From Macrosoma leucophasiata (lineage: Eukaryota; Arthropoda; Insecta; Lepidoptera; Hedylidae), in contig JAWQUS010000020.1 in assembly GCA_036365455.1 (NCBI GenBank), positions 8,219,001 to 8,283,000 on the forward strand: DNA of 64,000 nucleotides, in the 5' to 3' direction. Under the pieces are notes generated by a model. The model searched no databases. It was given only the letters and a program-made list of their open reading frames with translations, and was not told where the DNA came from. The position numbers and the translations under genes were made by a program. This document shows positions 45,016 to 55,758 of the stretch, piece by piece (the first letter of the stretch is position 1; each line of letters opens with the position of its first letter).

Positions 45016-45945
45016 TGTGTGTTTGAATTTGTTTTACTGTAATAGCCGTTTTTACTGTGAAATGCAAAGTTAATTTATGTAATCATCTCATATCTATACA
45101 AAAATATCTTAAAATATCAGTGTCATGGTGTTTATAGTCGCAATCCTATGAAACGACTCTACCGATTTTGTTTTGTATATTTGGTAAAATAGATATAAAT
45201 ATACTGAATATTTTTAAGAAGAGATTTCCATGAAATTTTTTAACACGTTCAAATTTCACCGTTTAGCTTAGCTGTGTCTGAGCGTCAGACAAGGCAAAAC
45301 TACAAGAGTTTCTTGTAGACTTCGATAAAATATGACACGAGATCTCTTAATTGTCCTCACCCTCTGTACGCGAGTCTGACTCTAACTTGGCCTGTCTTTT
45401 GTTTTCAAGACGTTGCGAGTAGTAAAATGACTCCAAACGGCATAAATAAAATTGCAGCAAGTTATGACGTCACAGCGTATACCTACGACACCGCCGGTGA
45501 ATTAAATGGTGAAATCAAGAAATTTTAAAATATCTTCGTCTATTCTATGTTTTTGTCTAACGTTGACATATTAAAAGTTGTTGAAAATTGTACAATGATT
45601 CTAAATGTGAAACTATTTTAATTTATAAGTTAGCTTTATTTTCACTATTTTTTGTCATTTTAGAAATGTTTAATCTTCATATTTTTTACTTTAACATTCC
45701 ATATACATTAAACTTTTATATGATATCATAAAAAGTAATGATTTCGTACCTAGGAAACATCCCTAACATACCTAATTGAAATGAGGAAGAACCATTTTAT
45801 ATTATAGTGATGGAATGCAACTTTTATATATCAATGAAAATAGTAGATTGTCTTTATTACTGATAAAAAATATTTAGATTGGCATCTATACCTACATCAG
45901 TCGGCCGCAAACACCTACAGACTCTACATTTCCTTACATATTTAT
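45016..45945. other. no gene recognised
   Basis: AT-rich sequence, nothing supported. Confidence 0.4.
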
Positions 45946-45949
45946 TATG

Positions 45950-46170
45950 TCATGATGGTAGGAAATAAGTATGCAGTTCACATTTATGGGAAGGGAATAC
46001 TGCAGCCTCTAAATATCTACACAAAACTCGAAGGTCAAAATGCAGATGTATTACCACACTGTAGCCCATGTTGTAATGCCTCTGTGATAGTTATTACAGG
46101 GCTATACATTACCATCTAACCGGAACACGATAATGCTGAACACGACCATTTGGCGGCAGATAGATAGATA
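45950..46170 (-). repeat. retroposon family C
   Basis: Diverged minus copy; 5' end lost after TTTGGCGGCAGATAGATAG. Confidence 0.65.
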
Positions 46171-46174
46171 GTAA

Positions 46175-47970
46175 TAAGAATATTGTAAAAACTATCGTTT
46201 TGAAGCAGCATAATACTTAATCTGTATTATACCTATATATAGAAAGAAAAGTCCTTTCTTAACTAATACACCTATTAACGCGCAGCCTTGCCCAGCCAAG
46301 CCTTGGATCAAGAAAGCTGAAAACTTCACAGGGGTTGTTGCTACGATCAGGTTCTAGGTGAAGAATAAGAAAGGAATTTTTGACATGATAATTCATGACA
46401 AATATATCAGTGTTTTGCCATTTGGCCACGGTGCCCTAAAAAACAATTTTCTTCAAACTTATACTTAACTGTTGTCCACAGTTCGAAGATCGCAGTGGAT
46501 ACCGTGTTTGACCTAAAAAACATGTATTCTGTGAGACAAATCATTCCCTCACCGCGGGTCCATGTGCCAAGTACTTAACTCACCGAATCTCTACTTCCGA
46601 CTGGAGAGTAGCTGTTACAGATACACATTCTGTAACTTCTTGGTACGTTATTTTTAACGTAATTTATTTAATAATTTATAAACCATTTTAGACCTTAGGA
46701 ATACAATGTATCTACATTCTATGTTTCTACATTGATATCTATTCTGTTAAACAATTTATCATTGATTTATTGGCTTTCATTTCCGAGCTAGATAGAGCGG
46801 GCGCTAATAACAATGATAGTATGACTTTATGTTCGTATTCAATATTTTTTTTTTAAATTCCGTCAGAACTAAGTAGATATATTTACGATATCTGTTAAGG
46901 TTCCTCATCTCAAAAGGGAAAATACGGATCCTTTTAAGGATTTGTCATATCTTCATAGATATCTGTCTGTTTGTATGTACATCTTTCACAGCCGATATAC
47001 TTCTGGACCGATTGACGGTAATTTGGTAAAGTATGTAAATACAAACATAGACGAGTAACGTTCTTAAAAATCTATCTCTTCAACTTGTCCATTCCATTGC
47101 CATCCCTATCAGTGATCAAAAGGGTCCATCCTCCAATTCTATTTAATTACTTTTCAATCACAATTCACTTTGTCTCGCCATTCAATAGCATGATTTTAAT
47201 AGAATTTGAAGTTTTTAGGGTTCCATACCTAAAACGGCACCCTATTATTTAAACTCCGCTGTCCGTCTGTCTGTCACCAGGTTGTATATCATGAAAAGTG
47301 ATAGATAGACAGTTGATATTTTCACAGATTATATATTTTCTAATATAAACTGCAAAAAAATAATAAAACAAACCATTTCAATCGAGATAGCCTTCGGAAT
47401 GGACCGGGCGGTAAACTTAAGAAAGGATACCTAAAATACATAGAGCTCAGCAGATCTTTTGGATTCCATTAAAACTAGTACACTACATCTTACCAATTAT
47501 AATAACACCAAATAGTGCACATAAAACAGAAAATTCCAAAGGGCATCGCGACACTCAATCGATTCGATACGGTTAGCGAGTGTGATTAGATTACCAGAGG
47601 GTTGGGGTCGATATGGAAAGGATAAATACGGATTTATTATCCCCTAAAGATCTCGCTTAGTGCGAGGTGTGAACATACCATGTATTATTTATCGGAAGCA
47701 CTCTTCATTCTTGCGGCCAGCAAATTTGATTTGATAAGAAATCAAAATAACTCGGGTCTGGCAAGGGTTATTTCGCCGTTGGGAAAATACACTATTTATA
47801 GAACTTACCTCGCAACTTGGTGGTATAAGTAAATATTTGATATGTTCGTGTGCAAGGGGTGTAGCGCCGTCTTTTTATATGTCAATAAAACCGCAAACTG
47901 GAATAAAGTCCGGTAATTATTATGATAGAATTTGTTTGAAAACAAGCATAAGTAATTTTTAAAGTAAGTA
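46175..47970. other. no gene recognised; repeat fragments
   Basis: Fragments at 46900-47010 and 47205-47340 resemble the GGGTTCCGTACCT / CTGTCTGTCACCAG part of the dispersed repeat at 22628 and 57888. Nothing else is supported. Confidence 0.4.
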
Positions 47971-47976
47971 GTACAG

Positions 47977-48037
47977 AGCTTGCAATTTAGCCATAGACTA
48001 GGTAGTACCTACCTAGTCTATGGCTAAATTGCAAGCT
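47977..48037. repeat. perfect palindrome, 29-bp arms with 3-nt loop
   Basis: AGCTTGCAATTTAGCCATAG opens the left arm and its exact complement closes the right, around TAC. It lies 10 bp before a family D transposon. Confidence 0.85.
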
Positions 48038-48047
48038 ATATAGAGAT

Positions 48048-48369
48048 ATTAGAGCAACACGGGCCACCGGCCGCGGCGGACTGGAGGGGAGTAGCCATAT
48101 GCAGGCTTTGCCCCCTGTCAAAGTACTAGACCAAATAGTCCTATGCCTGTCGCCCAGATATTTAAATGTGTGCGTGAAATTGTTTACCTATGCATTTGGT
48201 TAATGTCAAGGTGTGAGTTTCGTAGTAGGTAATAGACGATTTTTGTAGTGTGAGTGTGTGTCACACGTATTTCCCCCCACAAAACATGACAGACTGTTTT
48301 GCATCGGTAAAAAACGCTATGGCTACTCCCCTCCGGTCCACCGTGACCGGTGGGCCGAGTTGCTCTATG
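48048..48369. mobile_element. TIR family D, 0.32-kb MITE
   Basis: The ends AGAGCAACACGGGCCACCGG and CCGGTGGGCCGAGTTGCTCT match the 1.95-kb copy at 5914, and the subterminal TCAAGGTGTGAGTTTCG is shared. A clear target duplication is not seen. Confidence 0.75.
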
Positions 48370-48484
48370 GACTAGGTAGGTGAGTTCCAGCGTTGGGTGT
48401 CGAGGGCGCAGACCGCCGCTTGGCCTAATCTGCTGCCAAATGGTAGTTTCAGCATAAGCGTCTTCCGGTTATATGGTCATATTT

Positions 48485-48745
48485 TTTCCACTGACGGAGC
48501 TCGCGGGCTTACGCACCACTGCTTTACCTAATATACTTGCCGCTAAATAGTAGTGTTCAACACTATCATATTCCGGTCAGGTGGTAATGTACGGCCCTGT
48601 AATTTCCGGCACTGAGACAATACACCTTAGGCCTCAAGAGTGGTTACGCATCTGCATTTTTACCTTGGTCTTTGTGTGGGTGTTTATAGGCTGCAGTCAT
48701 CACTTAACATCAATGAGAATTGCATGCTTGTTTGCTACTTCAAAA
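48485..48745 (+). repeat. retroposon family C
   Basis: Good plus copy ending in an (AATAAA/AAAAT)n-rich tail. About 240 bp upstream of the HEN-like ATG. Confidence 0.75.
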
Positions 48746-48817
48746 ATAAAATAAAAAATAAAATAAAAAAATCTTTATTTCCATACATTACACATGTTAC
48801 AATAAAAAATGGCTCCA

Positions 48818-48962
48818 TAATAACTGTCACAGAGGCAAAACAGCTAAGACCTCAGGGGTGGCAATGTATCAGAGACACACCTCCGATTTTCGTTAAGATG
48901 TTTATCTATCATTTCACTTACCATCAATATAAACTGCATGCATGGTTTCCACTATCATAACA
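48818..48962 (+). repeat. retroposon family C, truncated
   Basis: Only the 3' half, diverged, ending 25 bp before the HEN-like ATG, so it may supply part of the 5' UTR or promoter of that gene. Confidence 0.6.
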
Positions 48963-48987
48963 TTAAACAACTGTCAACAGAAACACT

Positions 48988-50700
48988 ATGAAGAGCTGGT
49001 TGGAGTCAACCGGCAGCATGGAGGACGCGTCGCTACCCTGCATGCTAGCTGAACCACGGGAAGCGTTGCTGCCCATCACCGGCAGAGAGAATCTAGCGCC
49101 CAGGAAAAGGTAACATTAACGAAGTTATCTTTTCAGCGTATACAGCATTAGGTACATGTGTGTCTGCAAAAATCAATTCGAATAATATCTCATATTTTAG
49201 TCACAAAACACATATTCCATAGTATCTACTTATGTTTGTATTCAATAAACTTACACCTAAATAATCGAGTCGAGTTCTGTCTGATGGTGGTGTCAAAAGT
49301 CTTAGGAATCGGCGTGCGTGTATGAAGAGAATGATGAAGGTAAATGAAGCATGGGAGGTGTGTCAGGACCGGAATATCTGGCGCTCCACACTCTCTGCCT
49401 ACCCCGTTAGGGACCTGGCGTGAAACTACATAATACACCTAAATAAATCATCGACTCAATAGTATACTTGAATGTAATGTTGTGCATAAATCTTTTTAGC
49501 TACGAGGTTATCTGTTTGAAATAAAAATAAGTAGTATAAAATAAATATATGAAATAAAGGTATTCAAATAGGTAGGTATGTAGTAAATTTTTTTTTCATT
49601 GTTTTTATGACATTTTTGTTCACAAGTATCATTACATTTGCATTTAATTATATTGTATTATATTATATTTAAATATATTGTCCAGTTTATGTACACATAA
49701 AATAACGTACATTTTACAAAATAACGTACAATATGAGTTTTGGCGGGAACCTTAAAAGAGGCGTATGGTGCTCTCTTTTTATTTCATTTTCTTGGTGTAT
49801 TTTTGAGTTACATTAAATAAAGTTGGTGCCATTTTGTTTGTTAAAGACTTATTACAGTGCCCGTGTATAGTGAAATAGAATAATAGTGCAAAAACACGTC
49901 CTTTCGGGTTGCCTCCAAAACTTCATTGTAAATGTTCTGGTAAAGTAGCCATCGCTTTACTCGAATTACTTACCTACTGTGACTGCGACTGACTGACGGA
50001 CTGATAAATTGACTGATTGACTCTGACTTTTACGCTGCTTATTACGAATACGAATATCGTTTTACTTGACACTGGCAATATGTGTAATAGCGATGCCATA
50101 ATAATAAAAAAAACCTATAATATCCCACAAGAAATATTGCACATCGATCTCAGGAAGGAGACTTCGGCTTATTTCGAGTCTGTAGAGCGTTATCTCTTTC
50201 GCACCTTAGATATGTGACGTTTGTCGACCATTTTGATTAAATTTTGACCAATACCGGACTATCAGTGCTGACGTAGGAAATGTGCAACAGAGATAACTCT
50301 CTACGAAGTCGAAACTAGCCGATTATCTCTTTCGTAGGCTCGATGACACTCGATGTGCAATATTTCTTAATGTTAGCTACAACTCCTCCCGACACTTTTC
50401 AGGGATAGAACACTGGAACCATGCACCCTATCTGAGGAAGCTTATCTATCCAGTGGCGCTGGATCACCTTGCGCCGGGTTATCCCGCGAGGAACGAAGAC
50501 GTCGCCGAAGAGCCACTCTCAAATACCGGACCGCACACGCTACCAGAGAGAGAATACGCGTAGAAGCGTTCAATGCCGCCTTCGCATCGCTCAGACGATT
50601 GTTACCCACCCTACCTCCAGATAAAAAACTTTCCAAAATAGAAATATTACGCTTAGCCATATGTTACATTGCTTACTTGAATCACGTTCTTGATGCGTAA
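48988..50700 (+). CDS. HEN/NHLH-family bHLH transcription factor (two exons)
   Basis: Exons 48988-49109 and 50403-50700 give 420 nt, 139 residues. Exon 1 ends in phase 2 at a GT donor; exon 2 follows the strong acceptor CCCGACACTTTTCAG and supplies the one base needed. The N-terminus [17 protein letters not shown] is unlike anything I know. Exon 2 has a run of six arginines and then the bHLH domain: basic region [16 protein letters not shown] (with the E-R-x-R DNA-contact pattern), helix 1 [20 protein letters not shown], and helix 2 [20 protein letters not shown], ending one codon before the stop. Vertebrate NHLH1/NHLH2 and Drosophila HLH4C share this domain almost unchanged and also end just after it; they act in differentiating neurons, binding E-boxes as dimers. 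The length suits the family. The intron holds a LINE fragment. A different or additional first exon is possible. Confidence 0.9.
49265..49435 (+). repeat. RTE-like LINE 3' fragment in the HEN-like intron
   Basis: The plus strand encodes [18 protein letters not shown] and then [12 protein letters not shown], the same C-terminus as the element at 33858-34190. Confidence 0.7.
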
Positions 50701-50852
50701 GTCGCGATACTAATTTATAGGTTAAAGTTTTTAATTTACGCTTATCTCATACATTTTGTCTTAATATTGATGTCTAGTCATTAAAGTCAGCGATATATAC
50801 ATTATTATCGCCCTCGTATACCGATTAGCTATTATCTATAAGCTTTTTTTAA

Positions 50853-51065
50853 TGTCATGAGGTGAAAAATACTCAAACAAGCATACAGTTTTCATCGATT
50901 TTAAGTAACACTGTAGCCTAATAAACACCTATACGAAACCAGAGAAATACCATTTCTAGAAACTATTCTATTCTGTGCCGGAAAGTACAGGTCTCTACAT
51001 TACCACTTGACTGAAAAACGATAGTGCTGAATACTACCATTTAGCGGCAAGTAGATCTTAGTAAA
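50853..51065 (-). repeat. retroposon family C
   Basis: Diverged minus copy downstream of the HEN-like gene. Confidence 0.6.
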
Positions 51066-51069
51066 TAAA

Positions 51070-51676
51070 GATTGATTATTTTATTACAGGAAGATACTCA
51101 GTTTATCGTATTGCCATCGAAATTATGCAATGTTATGTAAAGTATAAAATTGTAAGTATTATTTTTACCTAGGTGATTGTGGTGTACCTACATGTGTTTA
51201 GGTAAATTTTTATCTCTCTTTCTTTATCTTAATAATTAGGTATCTTGATCATTTTAATGTGATCCACTTTCTTAATAATTTATTGTTGCTGAGATTCAAT
51301 AAAACAAATCTAGTCGTAAATTAATGTATAAGAAAATTACTAAAAAAAAATACTAAAATTAATTTTGAAATTATATCTGTGTAAAAATTTTTAGTAACTT
51401 AACTTTTCATTAATTATTAATATGTCTTCCTGAATTTATTTATGTAAAATAAAGTTTTTTATTTAAGTATAAAATATTGAAATAAACACAGTTAAAGTTA
51501 TGTATTGGTCATTTATTATAAAAAACACAAATATATTTACAATACAACACAATTGACTATCAGATATTTATTTTTATAAATACATCTACTCATAAACTTA
51601 AGATAATCTACAATAGGATAACTCTACTTTAAGAGTAAATTAAAATTAATATCAAACAAAAGAGATCTCAAAGGTT
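51070..51676. other. AT-rich intergenic spacer
   Basis: Between convergent HEN-like and NPC1 genes; no feature recognised. Confidence 0.45.
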
Positions 51677-51682
51677 TTTATT
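51677..51682 (-). terminator. NPC1-type gene polyadenylation signal
   Basis: AATAAA begins 3 nt after the TAA stop on the minus strand (TAA TAG AATAAA), giving a possible very short 3' UTR. Confidence 0.65.
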
Positions 51683-51685
51683 CTA

Positions 51686-54600
51686 TTACGACTTATACAT
51701 TATGTTATTCAAATAACTCAAAAATACAGGAAAGAAAATCATTCCGTGCAAGAAGCCCAATATGACAATACTGAACAGCATTCTAAAGAAGAAGACTTCT
51801 ATTATTTCTGTATACGAAAATGCCAAAACAATAATAGGTAGATTAGTAAAAGTTATTCCGGTGATGATAGTTGAGCCAACAGTTCTGATAGCATCTTCGA
51901 CTCTTTCGTTTTGTGGCCGTGGGCTTGTCGCATACGCATAAGCCATGTGACTACAAAATTCAACCGAAACACCTATTGATACGATCAGATTTATACAAGA
52001 TACTGCATTGAGAGGGATATTCCAAACGTACATAACTCCCATCATATTTATAACAACCATAATAGAAGTGACTAGAGTAGCAAATGTGGTAATGAAATTA
52101 AACCCAGATACTAACAGATTGATCATAAAAACACCGATCAGCGAATAGCCGAGAGAAGCAAATGTGTCTCTCCATGTAGTGAGATACTGTTCAAAGAAAA
52201 CATAAAATACAGAGTACGGAAAGACTTCAACATCTAAGCCTGTATGTTGTTGAATTGCAGTTGTTATATTAGCACTTATCTCATAACCATATTTTACCGC
52301 ATTTATAAAATCTTGCGAAGTCAAAAGTGCGGTGTGGTATGCCATAAAATTACTATCATAAACAGTGGCACGTCCTTCAGAATCAAGTATATAATTAACA
52401 TTAGCAAAATAGCTTGCTAACCCACCCTTATTACATGTATCAGTCGGTGGGTCTTGTAAAAAGAATGGTATGTACTGTTCAAAGGCTTCTACTGCCGGCC
52501 TCAATCCATTAGCAAATTCATCTCTGGGTATTGAACAATGTACACATTCTGGTGAAGTATCTGTACTAGAACAAAAACTACCATCTGTAGAATTGTACCG
52601 GCAACAGGAACCTGGCAAACTAGCCCAGTCGACAAAATCGTCTATCCACGAGTTTGAACTTCTTGATATATAAGTCATATTACTAAATTGAGACGCTAAA
52701 AATATTTGTGTAACGAGTGAATCATCATTGCATAACTGACCACCACAAATAACGTTTTGATGATCAGGATTTGTCACATTCAAACCGCCTTTCAAAACAA
52801 AATACACAGGAGGGCCAATACGTAAGAGTGTAGAAACACTTTGTAAGTATCGATACACATAAGAATCAGTCGGCAGAGCCATTTCTTGATCCAGTCCTAC
52901 CTCTAGCTGAGGGATTAACATGACACTTATACATAAAGTACACATAAATACAATCACGACGACAAGTTTTACTTTCCATTTTAATATAAAAGTAGAGTAA
53001 GGTTTCATTAGTCTTTGAAATATACTCTCATATGGCTTAGAATCTAAAAGAGCATCGCCATCATCCGGTAACTTTCTGCGAATGCAACATAAAACATCAA
53101 ATCTCTGTTGACTTGTTCTTTTATAATCTATTGCTAATATGGCAACAACTGTAGTTGTTTGGAAGACAAATAGAAACCCTAAACACAACGAGGCAAATAA
53201 TGCAAAGGTTCGTACTGCTGGAAAATTAGATATAGTGCCTATACCGAAACAAGTTATTTGAGTCATTGATGACACAAACACAGATGGTCCTACTTTTCTC
53301 ATCATTTTTGTAAACACATATTTTTTTTTCTTCTCAAAACTATCTGTCTCTTTATAATCGTCATATTCTTTTAAATTCATTTCGATATTGTGCAATGTAT
53401 TTACCATTAAAAACACATTATCTACACCAACTGACAAAACGAAAAATGGTATCACATTTATGGCTAATAAAGTAAAAGTAATACCAGTGTAACCCATGAC
53501 ACCGACAGAACAAAAAATAGCCAGTAATACTACAATAATAGAAAAAACAGCGACAGTTATTTTAGTATCAATAAAGAGTGTTTTCCTGTATCTAATATTA
53601 CCCAGTGCTAATACAACGTACGCGAACATGAGAAAATAACTTATTACCATTGGAACAGCTTCTGCCTCTGAAATTCGCTGAATTTCATCCTCTATGGACC
53701 GTTCAGCTCCAAAACTCACTTCAACAAAATCAGATTTCCAATTATCGTCATAATTGTGCATTAAATCTATGAAACGTTTCTCCCATTCCAAAACCGGCAC
53801 CAAGTCTTCGTTCAGTAAATGATTAGTTATAGGTAAATTGATAAGTAAAGTATCTGCACCTAAAATGTTATCACCTTCATATCCTCCAAATGTAATTTCA
53901 GGCTCAGCTCCTCCTCCCCACGTCGCCATACAATTCATAGCGAGGTAATTATTTATACAGTTTTGTATAGTGTTGAGATAAGTTTCATTATTAATATTAT
54001 AACGATTTTCACCAAAATATACACTTACTGACATAGTCACACATTGTTCGAGATTTGGTTCGCTGCCTCTTGGGCGAAGCGGGGCGTAACAAACGTCTGT
54101 TAAAGTTACACCGCCGTCTTTACCGATTTCTAATATAGCATCTTCCAATTTTATCAATTCTTGTATAGCCTCTAGTCTAAACGCGGGGCCATATATAGTA
54201 CCATCCACTTCAAAGGGTTCTAAACCTTTCATTCGCAAAAATACTTGAGCTGCTCTATAAAATGGACCGAATCTTGAATTAAAATAATTTAGTTCCTGAC
54301 GACTGCGGGATTCCGGTGACGACCAAAGTTCAAGCGGGTCAGTCGTTATCTTAAGGTTCAATATACCAAATAGCATTGCAAAAGCTATCCATGTAGTTAA
54401 CATGATAATTAACACTGGATTGCCAGCAGAAAATGCACCTACATACTCAAATATTGTTTCGCACGATCTTATCATCTTGTTAATTTTCGCATGTTTCGGT
54501 ATTGTACCATTACTTGCCACTCCACTTTTTTTACTCTTCATCGCTCGATCTCTCATTGTTAAAAATATAAATACAGCAACACTTATTACAAAGAATACGA

Positions 54601-55426
54601 GTCCAACGGAGAATCCTATACAATTTAAGGAAAAGACGGTGCATATTTCTGGTATCGTCGGCTCGATTCCTGTAGGACACATGGCTAAACAATCAACGCA
54701 ACTACATGGTAAATTACCTTCTAAAGTCTCGCTGCATGGAGCTGCACGTACATGCATTGAATCTGCAGTAGTGTTGGTTCTACGGAAATTAATTTGCAAG
54801 GGTGCTAAAGGGTTAATTTGAGTATCTCCAGTGAATCCAAACCAGGCATCTGCATCACACACTGCAGCATTTCCACACATGAGATTAATTGCGGGTAATC
54901 CTGTTTGTGGTATGATGACCCCGGCACAAGAAGCATGAGTGTCTATCATAAAATCATTGTAAACTCTGTAATCCACTTCATTTACATATGCGGTCCCATC
55001 CGGCGCTGTTTCAATCGTGACGTTTATAAAACGTGCTTGTTCTGGGGAGCAATTCATCTCACAAATCTGTCTTTGAAAATTATTTTGGCAAGTTGGACAG
55101 CGTCCCAGCACTCCATCAGCTAACATAAGACTTTCAGCCAACTTTTTTATTTGAATTGGCTCACAACATGTCAAAACTTCGTCTTCAGGTATTTTATTAC
55201 CTTCTTCGTCGAAAACCAGAAAGGAACATCTTGATTCTAAAATTTGGCGAAGTTCATCTATCTCATCTTCTGACAAATCATTGTATATAGCTTGTGGGTC
55301 GCCATCATAGGGACAAGGTTTTTGATGTCCTCCAATTTCTATGCATTCTCCGCGCATAGCACATTTTCCCGATACGTTATAACACAAGCACAGGATGGCT
55401 AGTAATATTATGATTAATGTCTTCAT
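51686..55426 (-). CDS. NPC1-type sterol transporter, uninterrupted reading frame
   Basis: 1246 residues from ATG at 55426 to TAA at 51686, with no intron. NPC1 proteins move sterol from the lumen across lysosomal or gut-cell membranes; insect NPC1b works in midgut sterol uptake. Signal peptide 1-20 (MKTLIIILLAILCLCYNVSG), then a cysteine-rich sterol-binding N-terminal domain (CAMRGECIEIGG...), the first span near 265-290, a middle lumenal domain, the sterol-sensing domain of five spans from about 590 (VPMVISYFLMFAYVVLAL to GVDNVFLMVNTLHN), a cysteine-rich third lumenal domain, and final spans with GVSVEFCSHMAYAYA and GMIFFPVFLSYL. The length is near that of NPC1 (about 1280). The end, NNIMYKS, lacks the dileucine lysosomal signal of human NPC1, which favours an NPC1b-like plasma membrane role (inference). 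The frame is intact. Confidence 0.95.
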   Translation of the reverse strand: MKTLIIILLAILCLCYNVSGKCAMRGECIEIGGHQKPCPYDGDPQAIYNDLSEDEIDELRQILESRCSFLVFDEEGNKIPEDEVLTCCEPIQIKKLAESLMLADGVLGRCPTCQNNFQRQICEMNCSPEQARFINVTIETAPDGTAYVNEVDYRVYNDFMIDTHASCAGVIIPQTGLPAINLMCGNAAVCDADAWFGFTGDTQINPLAPLQINFRRTNTTADSMHVRAAPCSETLEGNLPCSCVDCLAMCPTGIEPTIPEICTVFSLNCIGFSVGLVFFVISVAVFIFLTMRDRAMKSKKSGVASNGTIPKHAKINKMIRSCETIFEYVGAFSAGNPVLIIMLTTWIAFAMLFGILNLKITTDPLELWSSPESRSRQELNYFNSRFGPFYRAAQVFLRMKGLEPFEVDGTIYGPAFRLEAIQELIKLEDAILEIGKDGGVTLTDVCYAPLRPRGSEPNLEQCVTMSVSVYFGENRYNINNETYLNTIQNCINNYLAMNCMATWGGGAEPEITFGGYEGDNILGADTLLINLPITNHLLNEDLVPVLEWEKRFIDLMHNYDDNWKSDFVEVSFGAERSIEDEIQRISEAEAVPMVISYFLMFAYVVLALGNIRYRKTLFIDTKITVAVFSIIVVLLAIFCSVGVMGYTGITFTLLAINVIPFFVLSVGVDNVFLMVNTLHNIEMNLKEYDDYKETDSFEKKKKYVFTKMMRKVGPSVFVSSMTQITCFGIGTISNFPAVRTFALFASLCLGFLFVFQTTTVVAILAIDYKRTSQQRFDVLCCIRRKLPDDGDALLDSKPYESIFQRLMKPYSTFILKWKVKLVVVIVFMCTLCISVMLIPQLEVGLDQEMALPTDSYVYRYLQSVSTLLRIGPPVYFVLKGGLNVTNPDHQNVICGGQLCNDDSLVTQIFLASQFSNMTYISRSSNSWIDDFVDWASLPGSCCRYNSTDGSFCSSTDTSPECVHCSIPRDEFANGLRPAVEAFEQYIPFFLQDPPTDTCNKGGLASYFANVNYILDSEGRATVYDSNFMAYHTALLTSQDFINAVKYGYEISANITTAIQQHTGLDVEVFPYSVFYVFFEQYLTTWRDTFASLGYSLIGVFMINLLVSGFNFITTFATLVTSIMVVINMMGVMYVWNIPLNAVSCINLIVSIGVSVEFCSHMAYAYATSPRPQNERVEDAIRTVGSTIITGITFTNLPIIVLAFSYTEIIEVFFFRMLFSIVILGFLHGMIFFPVFLSYLNNIMYKS

Positions 55427-55758
55427 TTTAACGTTTTTTGTAATACAAAACTTTCACTGGTTTTTCATACTGTCACATGTCTTCGTCATTGACGATGCAA
55501 TGCAAATGATCGAATTTGAAACAATTTCAAAATACATCAGCGCATTAAATCCGATACGTTATCTAAATTTGAAACAGGTGTGAGATAATATAAAAATATG
55601 TTTCATAGATTACAACATAGTTATTGTTTTTCACGGCTTATCAGTATCAGGGGTTAATAGTAACAATATATATATTTTTTTTAATCTGAATTTTTTTAGA
55701 GACTTTTGTCGCTGTGCGACTATGTCAGCCCCGTATTATCTACAAATGTTGTCCCCAT

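Noticed and set aside
47977..48037. microRNA precursor
   Set aside because: Arms are perfectly paired with a 3-nt loop, unlike animal pre-miRNAs, and no known miRNA sequence is recognised.
50442..50660. Arginine-rich 72-codon minus frame
   Set aside because: It is the antisense shadow of the HEN-like bHLH exon on the plus strand.
54402..54821. 139-codon plus frame within the NPC1 gene
   Set aside because: Antisense to a long, domain-complete coding sequence; no independent support.
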